A program made the position numbers and the translations under genes. The notes below the pieces were generated by a model. It ran no database searches and had not been told where the DNA came from. It saw nothing but the letters and a program-made list of their open reading frames with translations. A stretch of DNA of 17,006 nucleotides from Clostridia bacterium. GTDB taxonomy: Bacteria; Bacillota_A; Clostridia; Oscillospirales; CAG-272. Below are positions 6,691-13,590 of this stretch, in pieces. The stretch spans positions 1 to 17,006 of the forward strand of contig JAFXNX010000333.1 in assembly GCA_017529175.1 (NCBI GenBank), given 5' to 3'. Position 1 is the stretch's first letter. Each line of letters starts with the position of its first letter.

Positions 6691-6719
6691 AAAAAACTCC
6701 CCGGTAAGGGGAGTTTTTT
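6691..6719 (+). terminator. Intrinsic terminator of the candidate precursor gene
   Basis: A 12-bp perfect stem (6691-6702 with 6708-6719) has loop GGTAA, and its 3' arm ends in six T. It separates transcription of the candidate precursor from the PqqD-type gene. Confidence 0.9.
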
Positions 6720-6720
6720 C

Positions 6721-6749
6721 TTGCAAAAATGCGGCTTTTGCGATAAAAT
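6721..6749 (+). promoter_or_regulatory. Promoter of the PqqD-type gene
   Basis: TTGCAA (6721-6726), 17-bp spacer, TAAAAT (6744-6749). It begins 2 bp after the preceding terminator, so the two genes are controlled separately although adjacent. Confidence 0.65.
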
Positions 6750-6778
6750 ATAGATAACAAGCTATTGCGAGGTTTTGT

Positions 6779-7054
6779 ATGAAACTCAAATATGAATTTG
6801 TGATAATGGATATGGGCGAAGAGTTCGCCGCGGTCCCCGTGGGAGAGGACGTGTCAAAGTTCCGCGGTATGTTGAAACTCAACGCAGTATCAGCTGATAT
6901 TCTCGAGCAGTTGAAAGAAGACACGACGCCGGAAAAGGTGCACGCGTATTTGAAAGAAAAGTATTCCGATTCGACCGACGACGAGATAGGAAACGTGCTC
7001 GCGGAATTCTTGAGTCAGCTCGTCAGCGAAGGTCTGTTAGATGACCGGTGCTGA
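6779..7054 (+). CDS. PqqD family protein (RiPP recognition element fold)
   Basis: This 91-aa protein has the pattern of the PqqD family (Pfam PF05402): three N-terminal beta strands (LKYEFVIMDMGEEFAAVPVG), then helices with LNAVSADILEQLKEDTTPE, AYLKEKY and a final helix ending VSEGLL. In known pathways PqqD-type domains bind the leader of a ribosomally made peptide and present it to a modifying enzyme, often a radical SAM protein. ATG 6779 has GAGG 6 nt upstream. No radical SAM, YcaO, LanM or other modifying enzyme lies in the window. Its partner may therefore be the neighbouring membrane protein or ABC exporter, or an enzyme elsewhere. Family membership is fairly secure; the leader-binding role for the upstream 140-aa protein is inference from position. 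Confidence 0.8.
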   Translation: MKLKYEFVIMDMGEEFAAVPVGEDVSKFRGMLKLNAVSADILEQLKEDTTPEKVHAYLKEKYSDSTDDEIGNVLAEFLSQLVSEGLLDDRC

Positions 7055-7060
7055 AGCGTT

Positions 7061-7123
7061 ATGAAAAAGAGCTTCGGATCAATATCAAATAAGATTAAAT
7101 CAATGGGGAAACGGGTACTGTGA
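7061..7123 (+). CDS. 20-codon basic ORF between pqqD-type gene and broken S41 gene
   Basis: This small ORF starts 6 nt after the PqqD-type stop and ends with TGA overlapping the next GTG start (GTGA). The peptide is basic, with six Lys/Arg, and Ser-rich, with no Cys and no acidic residue. The ribosome binding site is poor. It could be a real small peptide, a coupling leader for the downstream gene, or the stump of a longer gene (a peptidase or transporter N-terminus) lost in the same event that broke the S41 gene. It is reported because of its tight stop-start packing, not because it is recognised. Confidence 0.25.
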   Translation: MKKSFGSISNKIKSMGKRVL

Positions 7124-7407
7124 AAATAATCAAATCATTGTTTGCCTTGCTTTTAGCGCTTTCCATGCTTATATCATTACCGCTTACCGTATCGGCAAAA
7201 GACGAATATACGGAGCGGGACGTCAATGTCTACAGGAAGAGTCTTGATGAGAACGGGACCGTAAAGTGCCGCTTCTACGGCGATATCCCTGACATTCCGT
7301 ACATAGACTATAATTTATTCCTTGAAACTTTTGCAGAAGACAGCGTGGATATTACGCCGGAAGGCGGCGGCGCAAAACACAGCGCTTGCCGCCGTACTCT
7401 TTTGTAA
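7120..7407 (+). pseudogene. Truncated S41-type secreted peptidase, N-terminal fragment only
   Basis: This 95-aa product has a clear signal peptide (Lys-rich start, Leu-rich core, cleavage near VSA at residue 26). It aligns without gaps to the N-terminus of the intact S41 peptidase at 8502, with about two-thirds identical residues over the first 74, including EYTERDV, YRKSLDE and IPYIDY. Similarity stops at the Gly-Gly-Gly of residues 82-84 (codons 7363-7371), followed by 11 unrelated residues and a stop. The catalytic domain and dockerin are absent. The start is GTG 7120, overlapping the upstream small ORF. It may still produce a small secreted protein, because it keeps a start and sits behind a promoter, but it cannot be a peptidase. 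Breakage by deletion is the simplest explanation. Confidence 0.75.
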
Positions 7408-7454
7408 GTCTCAGATCGGGTCGGTACGCATACTTCAGCTATCAATTATTACAG

Positions 7455-7484
7455 AAAAAGGACTTGCGGCGGCAAGTCCTTTTT
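7455..7484 (+). terminator. Intrinsic terminator after the pqqD-type operon
   Basis: A 13-bp perfect stem (7455-7467 with 7472-7484) has loop GGCG, and its 3' arm ends in TTTTT. A second 8-bp hairpin follows at 7492-7513. Apart from these, the 7408-7592 stretch shows no gene or recognisable remnant. Confidence 0.9.
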
Positions 7485-7592
7485 CAATTATATCCGTTTT
7501 TGCATAAACGGATGATATATGTTTTGCGCGTGAAAAAATACATTATGGATCTTCACTTTTTCTCATTACACCTATATTTTTCTTCTGATTTG

Positions 7593-7601
7593 TGATATAA
7601 T
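7593..7601 (+). promoter_or_regulatory. Extended -10 element upstream of the aquaporin gene
   Basis: TGATATAAT gives TGn plus a perfect TATAAT (7596-7601). No clear -35 is present at the right distance, as is usual for extended -10 promoters. Confidence 0.5.
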
Positions 7602-7644
7602 ATATACGGCGAGATCCCCATACAATGATAACGGAGGTAATGAT

Positions 7645-8349
7645 ATGAAATCTCTTACCAAAAGAGCGATCGCCGAGTTTATCGGCACGTTCGTTCTCGT
7701 ATTCGTCGCGTGCGGAGTAGCGGCGGCGACCGGAGGAGACCTTGTCGCAACGTCGCTTGCGTTCGGTCTTGTGATCGTTGCGATGGCGTATTCCGTAGGG
7801 AGAGTCAGCGGATGCCACATCAACCCCGCGGTGTCTCTCGGATGCCTTCTCACAAAGCGAATGAGCGCGGGCGAATTTTTCGTATACGTAATAAGCCAGA
7901 TCCTCGGCGGGACCGCCGGCGCGCTTCTTGTTTTCGGTATATTCAAGATGTCGCTCGTCGAGCCCCTCGGAAACGCGTGCAACTACGCTGTCGGCTTCGG
8001 CAATAACGGTCTGACGGCAGGCGGGATCATCGGCGCTCTGATAGTTGAAGCGGTGCTGACTTGTATCTTCGTCTACGCGATTTTGAACGTCACGGACGAG
8101 AAGGCGGGACACGGCAAGATCGCCGGTATCGTCATCGGTCTGACGCTGACTCTCGTACACCTTATCGGCATCAACTTCACAGGAACTTCGGTAAACCCCG
8201 CGCGAAGCATCGCGACGGCGATCTCCGACATAGTCTATAAAGGCGGCACGGAAGCGCTCTCCCAGGTATGGATATTCATCGTCGCGCCTCTCGTTGGCGC
8301 CGCCATCGCCGCGGGACTTTACAAAGCTCTCAATACCGAAAAAGAATGA
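7645..8349 (+). CDS. aqpZ: Aquaporin Z-type water channel (MIP family)
   Basis: This 234-aa membrane channel has six helices and two half-helices. Both NPA motifs are present: HINPAVSLG (Asn60-Pro61-Ala62) and TSVNPARS (Asn184-Pro185-Ala186). The residues forming the selectivity filter of Escherichia coli AqpZ are matched by position: Phe40, His172, Thr181 and Arg187. This points to a water-selective pore rather than a glycerol facilitator. The N-terminus KRAIAEFIGTFVLVF is typical of AqpZ. ATG 7645 has a CGGAGG ribosome binding site just upstream, behind an extended -10 promoter, and a terminator follows, so it is a single-gene unit. It is flanked by the broken and the intact S41 paralogues, which suggests that rearrangement placed it there or split the pair. 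Confidence 0.95.
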   Translation: MKSLTKRAIAEFIGTFVLVFVACGVAAATGGDLVATSLAFGLVIVAMAYSVGRVSGCHINPAVSLGCLLTKRMSAGEFFVYVISQILGGTAGALLVFGIFKMSLVEPLGNACNYAVGFGNNGLTAGGIIGALIVEAVLTCIFVYAILNVTDEKAGHGKIAGIVIGLTLTLVHLIGINFTGTSVNPARSIATAISDIVYKGGTEALSQVWIFIVAPLVGAAIAAGLYKALNTEKE

Positions 8350-8373
8350 TCGGCTCTTCATTTTGACTTGGCG

Positions 8374-8416
8374 GGGCTGTAAAAAACGCAGTTTTTTACA
8401 GCCCGTTGTTTTTTTA
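8374..8416 (+). terminator. Intrinsic terminator of aqpZ
   Basis: A 14-bp perfect stem (8374-8387 with 8391-8404) has a 3-nt loop and is followed by GTTG and a long T run. Confidence 0.9.
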
Positions 8417-8446
8417 TTAAGAATAGTAGCAAAATCGATTTTTATA

Positions 8447-8455
8447 TGATAAAAT
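8447..8455 (+). promoter_or_regulatory. Extended -10 element upstream of the S41-dockerin gene
   Basis: TGATAAAAT (TGn plus TAAAAT, 8450-8455) lies in an A+T-rich stretch. The -35 position holds only a weak TAGCAA. The leader to ATG 8502 would be about 40 nt. Confidence 0.4.
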
Positions 8456-8501
8456 TAAATAACAATAAATTTTTTTATATAAGAGTGAGGACACGAAAGA
8501 T

Positions 8502-10481
8502 ATGAAAACAATCAAAGCTTTATGCGCGATCTTGCTCGTTCTTTCATTTCTTGCCGCAATACCGTTTGCGGTATCTGCGAGCGGAGAATACACCGAAAGA
8601 GACGTGAGCATTTACAGAAAAAGTCTCGACGAGGACGAGACTGTGAGATGTCGCTTTTACAGCGATTTGCCGGGCATACCGTACATTGATTACGCGGTGT
8701 TCCTCAGCGTATTTGCAAAGGACGATAGCCTGACGGTGACTCCCGTCGGCGGCGGGCAGTTCGAGCTTACCGTCGGAGAATACAAAGAGACGGCTCGCCT
8801 CGACGTTGAAAAAGACATAATGGTGATCAACAACGCCGAGGAGTATCTGTACGCTCCTTCTTCCTCATACGAAGGAGAAGAGTTTTATTTCCAATATCAA
8901 GCAGTGGTCGAGTACGTTGATCATACCGAATTGACTTCAATGACTCTTGATTTTTCAAAGTACGGGATCGACGTCAGAGAAGAGAACGGAAGTCTGTTTT
9001 TCCCGGTAGCGACTCTCAGCGATATATACGCTTCGATCAATCAGCAGGTGATCTACTATAACGGCGAGTCGTTTTACTATGACAGCTTGTTTATGGACGG
9101 AGGGGCGAAGAAACTGAACGAAGAATATCTTGTCGGCTTTATCGAAAACGAACGGAGCGAGGCGTTCAGAAATTATACTTACAGCGAGATATGCTTCTGC
9201 GTCGAAAACTTCTACGGTTTTCCCTGTTCGATGAGCCCTTTTATGGACAGAATAGAGGAGGCGGGACTTGACGCTGCGCTTGAAGAATACGATCCGTTTA
9301 CAAAGCAGCTTCTTCTTTCGGCAAACCCCGCTGAGCACGTTGCGGGACTTCAAAGACTTTTCAACTTCTGGCTGTTCGACGGCGGTCATACTGCGGTGGA
9401 CACTTCAGACGTTTTAATGTCTCTTTCTAATAATTTTGATGAAGACTTTGTGCTCGATTTCTATAATACGGTCCAAGAATATTATGAAGTGGATACGGAT
9501 TATCGGAACGTTTATATTGAGTCTGAGAATAATTATTATCCGTCTTATAATAAAATTCTTGATGCGAGAAGATCTGCGATCGGTTCCGACGGGTATTATG
9601 AAGAGGGAGATACCGCGATCATTTCCTTCAACGGATTTGTGATAGACACCGCCGCCTGGAAGTGCTATTGTGAAGGAAACGAGCTTCCGGAAACGAAAGA
9701 TGATTCGCTTCTGTTCATTCGTGATTGCCTTGAAAAAGCAAGATCTCACGGAATAAAGAATATCATTCTTGACGTTTCCGCAAACGGAGGCGGTTACGTT
9801 GCGACTTGTATCGGTATAGTGTCTTTGATCAACACTTATTATGATTACACGGAGTACAACAAGTATAACGGCATAAGATATACGGTTACATATCTTACAG
9901 ACAGAGACTTTGACGGAGACATTGACGACGACGACGTTAACGTGAGCTATGATGACTTCAATTTTGCGATCCTCACAAGTATGTGTTCGTTCTCATGCGC
10001 CAATATGCTTCCCGCCGCAATGAAGGAGGCGGGGTATATGGTCATCGGCGAACGCTCCGGAGGCGGAGCCAGCACGGTAGCTTATGCGTCAACTCCGGAG
10101 GGCATTGGGTATCAGTACTCCGGCGGAGCGAGTATTCTGACCGGTATAAACGGCGAAAATCTTGACGACGGAGTTCCGGTCGACGTCGACCTTCTGAAAT
10201 ATACGGCTGACGGCGAAAAGGACTATTCCGATTTCTACAACATCGCGCTTCTCAGACGGTATATGAGGATATTCTACGGCGAGCTGCTCCCGGGCGACGT
10301 CAACAAAGACGGCGATCTTGATATGAAGGACGTGCTCTGCATCTACAGAATAATGGCGGGAGACCTTGAGATAGGCGAAGATCTGCTTGAAATCGCCGAC
10401 GCTGACGGAGACGGCGCCGTAACCGTAAAAGACGCGCTCAAGATCAGAAGGATCATCGCTTGCATCGACGGTTTGTATTGA
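8502..10481 (+). CDS. Secreted S41 family serine peptidase with C-terminal type I dockerin
   Basis: This 659-aa exported protein has four parts. A signal peptide occupies residues 1-26 (cleavage after VSA). An N-terminal domain of about 200 residues contains the EYTERDV...YRKSLDE...IPYIDY block shared with the broken copy at 7120. The S41 peptidase core (about 270-590) follows, and a type I dockerin (about 598-655) has two calcium-loop repeats, GDVNKDGDLD and DADGDGAVT. In the core, DGGHTAVD supplies His296 and SFSCAN supplies Ser498, which by alignment with Tsp is the nucleophile. The Lys of Tsp-type dyads is replaced by Gly, so a tricorn-like Ser-His arrangement is likely. The dockerin should anchor it to a cohesin-bearing scaffold outside the cell. 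A ribosome binding site AGGA lies 10 nt upstream. The glycyl radical enzyme gene begins 42 nt downstream with no clear terminator between. Confidence 0.85.
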   Translation: MKTIKALCAILLVLSFLAAIPFAVSASGEYTERDVSIYRKSLDEDETVRCRFYSDLPGIPYIDYAVFLSVFAKDDSLTVTPVGGGQFELTVGEYKETARLDVEKDIMVINNAEEYLYAPSSSYEGEEFYFQYQAVVEYVDHTELTSMTLDFSKYGIDVREENGSLFFPVATLSDIYASINQQVIYYNGESFYYDSLFMDGGAKKLNEEYLVGFIENERSEAFRNYTYSEICFCVENFYGFPCSMSPFMDRIEEAGLDAALEEYDPFTKQLLLSANPAEHVAGLQRLFNFWLFDGGHTAVDTSDVLMSLSNNFDEDFVLDFYNTVQEYYEVDTDYRNVYIESENNYYPSYNKILDARRSAIGSDGYYEEGDTAIISFNGFVIDTAAWKCYCEGNELPETKDDSLLFIRDCLEKARSHGIKNIILDVSANGGGYVATCIGIVSLINTYYDYTEYNKYNGIRYTVTYLTDRDFDGDIDDDDVNVSYDDFNFAILTSMCSFSCANMLPAAMKEAGYMVIGERSGGGASTVAYASTPEGIGYQYSGGASILTGINGENLDDGVPVDVDLLKYTADGEKDYSDFYNIALLRRYMRIFYGELLPGDVNKDGDLDMKDVLCIYRIMAGDLEIGEDLLEIADADGDGAVTVKDALKIRRIIACIDGLY

Positions 10482-10482
10482 T

Positions 10483-10509
10483 ATATCCTTTCAGTTGCTG
10501 ACCGGATAT
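10483..10509 (+). other. Small hairpin between the S41 and glycyl radical enzyme genes
   Basis: ATATCC (10483-10488) pairs with GGATAT (10504-10509), and the inner TCAG pairs with CTGA around a TTG loop. There is no T run, so it is not a standard terminator. It may be an RNA-stability element or chance. Confidence 0.25.
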
Positions 10510-10523
10510 GCAAAGGAGATAAA

Positions 10524-12857
10524 ATGATAAACGTATCCGATAACGATCTGCACAGCTTAAATAAAAAATACGAATTTTCCCCGCGGATGAAAAAGGTGCT
10601 CGACGGGATCGCAGAGAGGGAAGTGCCGAACCGCTTGAAGGAGGAGAGCTGGACGAACACGAAGCTCGACGGTAAGACTCCTTTTATCGACGTATTCGAG
10701 GAGATGGCGGACAGCCCGTACGAGATAAAGCTCGCTCACGCGATCGTTCGCTCGTGGCTCGTAACGGAGCCGGATATATTTCCGGGAGAGGCGATAGTCG
10801 GCGTGACAAGACCGCGCCGCGAGGCGAACGAGCATTTCAGTTGGGGAGTCGTCGGGCAGGTGTGGAACGACGAGATAAAGAATTCCGATAAGTACCGCGA
10901 AAGGTACGACGAGATTTACAAAAGATTCGAAAAATTGTATCTTTCGGGTCTCGGCGCGATGCAGCAGGACGATTTCAGCACACACCTGACCCCGCGCCAA
11001 AACGAGATATTCGGCAAGGACACGGAGCTCGGCGGGCTTATGTGGGTCGGCGGATATCAGGGACATACCGTACCGTCATACCCGATGCTGCTTGAACTCG
11101 GTATCGGAGGAGCCGCCGGAAAAGTGCGCCGCTATATGAAGGTATACGAGGGAGATGCGAAAAAGCAGACTCTGTACGAGGCGATGCTCGTGATCCTTGA
11201 CGGACTTCGCGACTTCGCGCTTCTTTACGCCGGCGCCGCGAAGGACGCCGCGAAGAAATATCCCGACGACGCGGAGCATTTCCTTAAAGTTGCCGCAGTC
11301 TGCGAGACGGTCTCGAACGATCCGCCGAAGACGCTCGGAGAAGCGTGTCAGCTCATGTGGTTCTATTGCCTTTGGGACTGGTGCGACTGCGTTGGAAGAG
11401 CGGATCAGTATCTGTTTCCGTTCTATGAAAAGTGCGTTGCCGAAGAGGGACGCGCGGCGGCGGAAGAGTATATCGCGTCTTTGTGGTTCAAGATGTTCGA
11501 GAACGGAATACATAACGTGACGCTCGGCGGGCAGACAAAGGACGGACGTGACGCGACAAACGAGCTGACGTATCTTATGCTCCAGATCTGCCGCGCCGCG
11601 CACAAGACGCACCCGAGAGTTTCGGTAAGGTTTTGCAAGGATTCTCCGCGCGACCTTATGGATCTCGTCGTGAAAATGTGGTCGGAAGGTATGTCCGATC
11701 CGACGGTCGCCTCGGATGACAACGCGGTGTCCGGTCTTATGGAATACGGCGTGCCGCTCGAGGACGCGAGAGATTATACGATCCTCGGCTGTCAGGAGAT
11801 AGAGATACCCGGCAAATCAAACTTCGGATGCGAGGACGGCTCGATCAACCTCGCAAAGATATTCGAGTATACGATAAACGACGGGTGCAACCGGAAAGGG
11901 GAGCGTGTCAGACTGCCGACGGGTTACCTGACGGATCACGCCTCGGTCGAGTCTCTCTGGCGCGCGTATGAGTCCCAGGTCAAATATTTCGTTCCTATAT
12001 GGGCGGAGCTGACAAATTACGGAGTCGACGTCAGACGCGCCAACTGCGCGAAACTCGTCAAATCAATATTTACCGAATCGTGCGTTGAGCGCGGTCTGAA
12101 CCTTGACGACGGAGGGTCGGTCTACAATTACGGAGTCGTTGAGACAGCGGGCTCAGCCGCCGTCGCGGACAGCTTTACCGCTATCGAATACGCGGTGTTC
12201 AAAGAGAAGAAGATCTCAATGGAGACTCTTCGCAAAGCGATAGACGCGAACTTCGAAGGTTACGAACGCGAGAGAAAAATACTGCTCTCGTGTCCTAAGT
12301 TCGGAAACGATATCGACGACGCGGATAAGTGGTGCGCAAGGGTGCTCGACAGCTTCTGGAGTGAGGCGGGGCGGTACCGCTCGCGCCGCGGCGGTGTCTT
12401 CACCGGCGCCTGCTCTTTGCTTGAGAGCGGGATCGAGCTCGGAAAATGGACGTGGGCGATGCCGGACGGAAGGTATGCCGGCGAGCCGCTTTCAAATACG
12501 ATAGGCCCGCGCGAGGGAAACGACGTCTCGGGCGTTACCGCGATGTTGAACTCTGTCTGCAAGCTCCCTTTGAAGAAGGGAGTCGGAGGAACGACTTTGA
12601 ACGTTCTGCTTCCCGCAGGATCCATGACGGGGGAAAGCGAGCGGCGCGCGGTCGCAAGCGCCGTCAGGACGTTTCTTTCAAACGGCGGTCAGCTCGCGCA
12701 GGTCACGACCGCCGACCTTGACGCGATGAAAGACGCGCAAATACATCCCGAGTGTCACCGCGATCTGATCGTCAGAATAGGTGGCTTCAGCATTGAATTC
12801 GTTCAGCTCTCGCGCGAGGTGCAGAACGAGGTCATAAGCAGATACGGTGTAAAATAA
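10524..12857 (+). CDS. Glycyl radical enzyme of the dehydratase/lyase type, substrate unknown
   Basis: This 777-aa cytosolic, oxygen-sensitive enzyme has the PFL-like barrel domain and a C-terminal glycyl radical domain. The radical loop reads RIGGFSIEF, with Gly754 the probable radical site 24 residues from the end, followed by QLSREVQNEVI, typical of the family. The active-site loop is GCQE: Cys423 (thiyl) and Glu425 (base), matching the C-x-E of glycerol, choline and hydroxyproline enzymes and not the Cys-Cys pair of true pyruvate formate-lyase. An annotation as pyruvate formate-lyase would therefore be wrong. The substrate cannot be read from the sequence. The start ATG has AAAGGAG at a good distance. 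No radical SAM activase, which every such enzyme needs, lies in the window. It may be co-transcribed with the S41-dockerin gene. Confidence 0.9.
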   Translation: MINVSDNDLHSLNKKYEFSPRMKKVLDGIAEREVPNRLKEESWTNTKLDGKTPFIDVFEEMADSPYEIKLAHAIVRSWLVTEPDIFPGEAIVGVTRPRREANEHFSWGVVGQVWNDEIKNSDKYRERYDEIYKRFEKLYLSGLGAMQQDDFSTHLTPRQNEIFGKDTELGGLMWVGGYQGHTVPSYPMLLELGIGGAAGKVRRYMKVYEGDAKKQTLYEAMLVILDGLRDFALLYAGAAKDAAKKYPDDAEHFLKVAAVCETVSNDPPKTLGEACQLMWFYCLWDWCDCVGRADQYLFPFYEKCVAEEGRAAAEEYIASLWFKMFENGIHNVTLGGQTKDGRDATNELTYLMLQICRAAHKTHPRVSVRFCKDSPRDLMDLVVKMWSEGMSDPTVASDDNAVSGLMEYGVPLEDARDYTILGCQEIEIPGKSNFGCEDGSINLAKIFEYTINDGCNRKGERVRLPTGYLTDHASVESLWRAYESQVKYFVPIWAELTNYGVDVRRANCAKLVKSIFTESCVERGLNLDDGGSVYNYGVVETAGSAAVADSFTAIEYAVFKEKKISMETLRKAIDANFEGYERERKILLSCPKFGNDIDDADKWCARVLDSFWSEAGRYRSRRGGVFTGACSLLESGIELGKWTWAMPDGRYAGEPLSNTIGPREGNDVSGVTAMLNSVCKLPLKKGVGGTTLNVLLPAGSMTGESERRAVASAVRTFLSNGGQLAQVTTADLDAMKDAQIHPECHRDLIVRIGGFSIEFVQLSREVQNEVISRYGVK

Positions 12858-12886
12858 TGCAAAATACGCCGTAATAGAACTTTTTT
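12844..12886 (+). terminator. Probable terminator overlapping the end of the glycyl radical enzyme gene
   Basis: An 8-bp stem with one G-U pair (12844-12851 with 12865-12872) has the TAA stop inside its loop. A run of six T begins at 12881, 8 nt after the stem, so termination may be weak. Confidence 0.4.
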
Positions 12887-12888
12887 CA

Positions 12889-12917
12889 TTGACACAAACG
12901 AAAAAGCGTATTATAAT
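12889..12917 (+). promoter_or_regulatory. Perfect consensus sigma-A promoter of the phosphatidyltransferase gene
   Basis: TTGACA (12889-12894), exactly 17 bp, TATAAT (12912-12917). The leader contains a small GCCGT/ACGGC hairpin (12930-12944) ahead of the GGAGG site. Confidence 0.9.
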
Positions 12918-12970
12918 AACTATATATGTGCCGTTAATGACGGCGATAATTTGAAAACGGAGGAACAATC

Positions 12971-13537
12971 GTGGATAAGGACCGTTTCAAATATAAGGTC
13001 ATTACGATACCGAATTTGCTTTCATTTTTCCGTATCGCGCTGATACCGTTCTTCGTGTGGGCTTACAGCTTCCGCGACGATATCGTCTTATCTATGGTGA
13101 TACTTGTTTTGTCCGCGCTGACCGATATTGTCGACGGCTTTGTCGCAAGACGTTTCGCGATGGTCAGCAACGTCGGAAAAATACTCGACCCCATAGCCGA
13201 CAAGTTGACTCAGCTCGCGGTACTCGCGTGCCTTTGCGTAAGGTTCCCGAGAATGATAGTTCCGCTTGTCGTTCTTGTAGTCAAAGAAGTAGCGAACGGT
13301 ATTATAGGGCTTGTTATGATGCACAAGAACCGCGACCCGCTCAGCGCCGTGTGGCACGGAAAACTGACGACCGTGGTGATATATCTGACGACAGTCGCCC
13401 ATCTCGTATGGCCGAGGGATCCCGATATTCCCGACGCGTTGTCTTACACGATGATAGGACTCAGCTTGTTTATGATGATGCTGTCGCTCACACTCTATAC
13501 GGTCAGAAACATTAAGATCATAAAGGAAAAGAAATAA
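12971..13537 (+). CDS. pgsA: CDP-alcohol phosphatidyltransferase, probably PgsA (phosphatidylglycerophosphate synthase)
   Basis: This 188-aa membrane enzyme swaps CMP of a CDP-activated lipid for an alcohol. The complete family motif D-xx-DG-xx-AR-x8-G-xxx-D-xxx-D is present as Asp52, Asp55-Gly56, Ala59-Arg60, Gly69, Asp73 and Asp77; the Asp residues hold the metal ions. The opening IPNLLSFFRIALIPFF is typical of PgsA, and the length equals the usual 180-200 aa. Glycerol 3-phosphate is the likely acceptor, yielding phosphatidylglycerol phosphate, but other CDP-alcohol transferases share the motif. Several membrane helices follow, ending in a Lys-rich tail. The start is GTG with GGAGG 7 nt upstream. 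It is a single-gene unit with a perfect promoter and its own terminator. Confidence 0.85.
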   Translation: MDKDRFKYKVITIPNLLSFFRIALIPFFVWAYSFRDDIVLSMVILVLSALTDIVDGFVARRFAMVSNVGKILDPIADKLTQLAVLACLCVRFPRMIVPLVVLVVKEVANGIIGLVMMHKNRDPLSAVWHGKLTTVVIYLTTVAHLVWPRDPDIPDALSYTMIGLSLFMMMLSLTLYTVRNIKIIKEKK

Positions 13538-13542
13538 TTATC

Positions 13543-13578
13543 TGCCCGCAGTAAGGAATACTTGCCGCGGGCATTTTT
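13543..13578 (+). terminator. Intrinsic terminator of pgsA
   Basis: A TGCCCGC (13543-13549) / GCGGGCA (13567-13573) stem encloses a 17-nt loop containing a smaller AGTA/TACT pairing, followed by TTTTT. It ends just before the next gene's ribosome binding site. Confidence 0.8.
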
Positions 13579-13590
13579 ATGAGGTGTTTT

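Noticed and set aside
7408..7454. Out-of-frame remnant of the lost S41 catalytic domain after the broken gene
   Set aside because: Other-frame translations of this stretch show no resemblance to any part of the intact paralogue.
7543..8361. 272-aa minus-strand open frame over the aquaporin gene
   Set aside because: The product is Arg/Asp-rich nonsense typical of an antisense frame; the plus strand carries both NPA motifs.
10524..12857. Pyruvate formate-lyase (pflB)
   Set aside because: True pyruvate formate-lyase has two adjacent active-site cysteines; this protein has a single Cys in GCQE, typical of the dehydratase/lyase branch.
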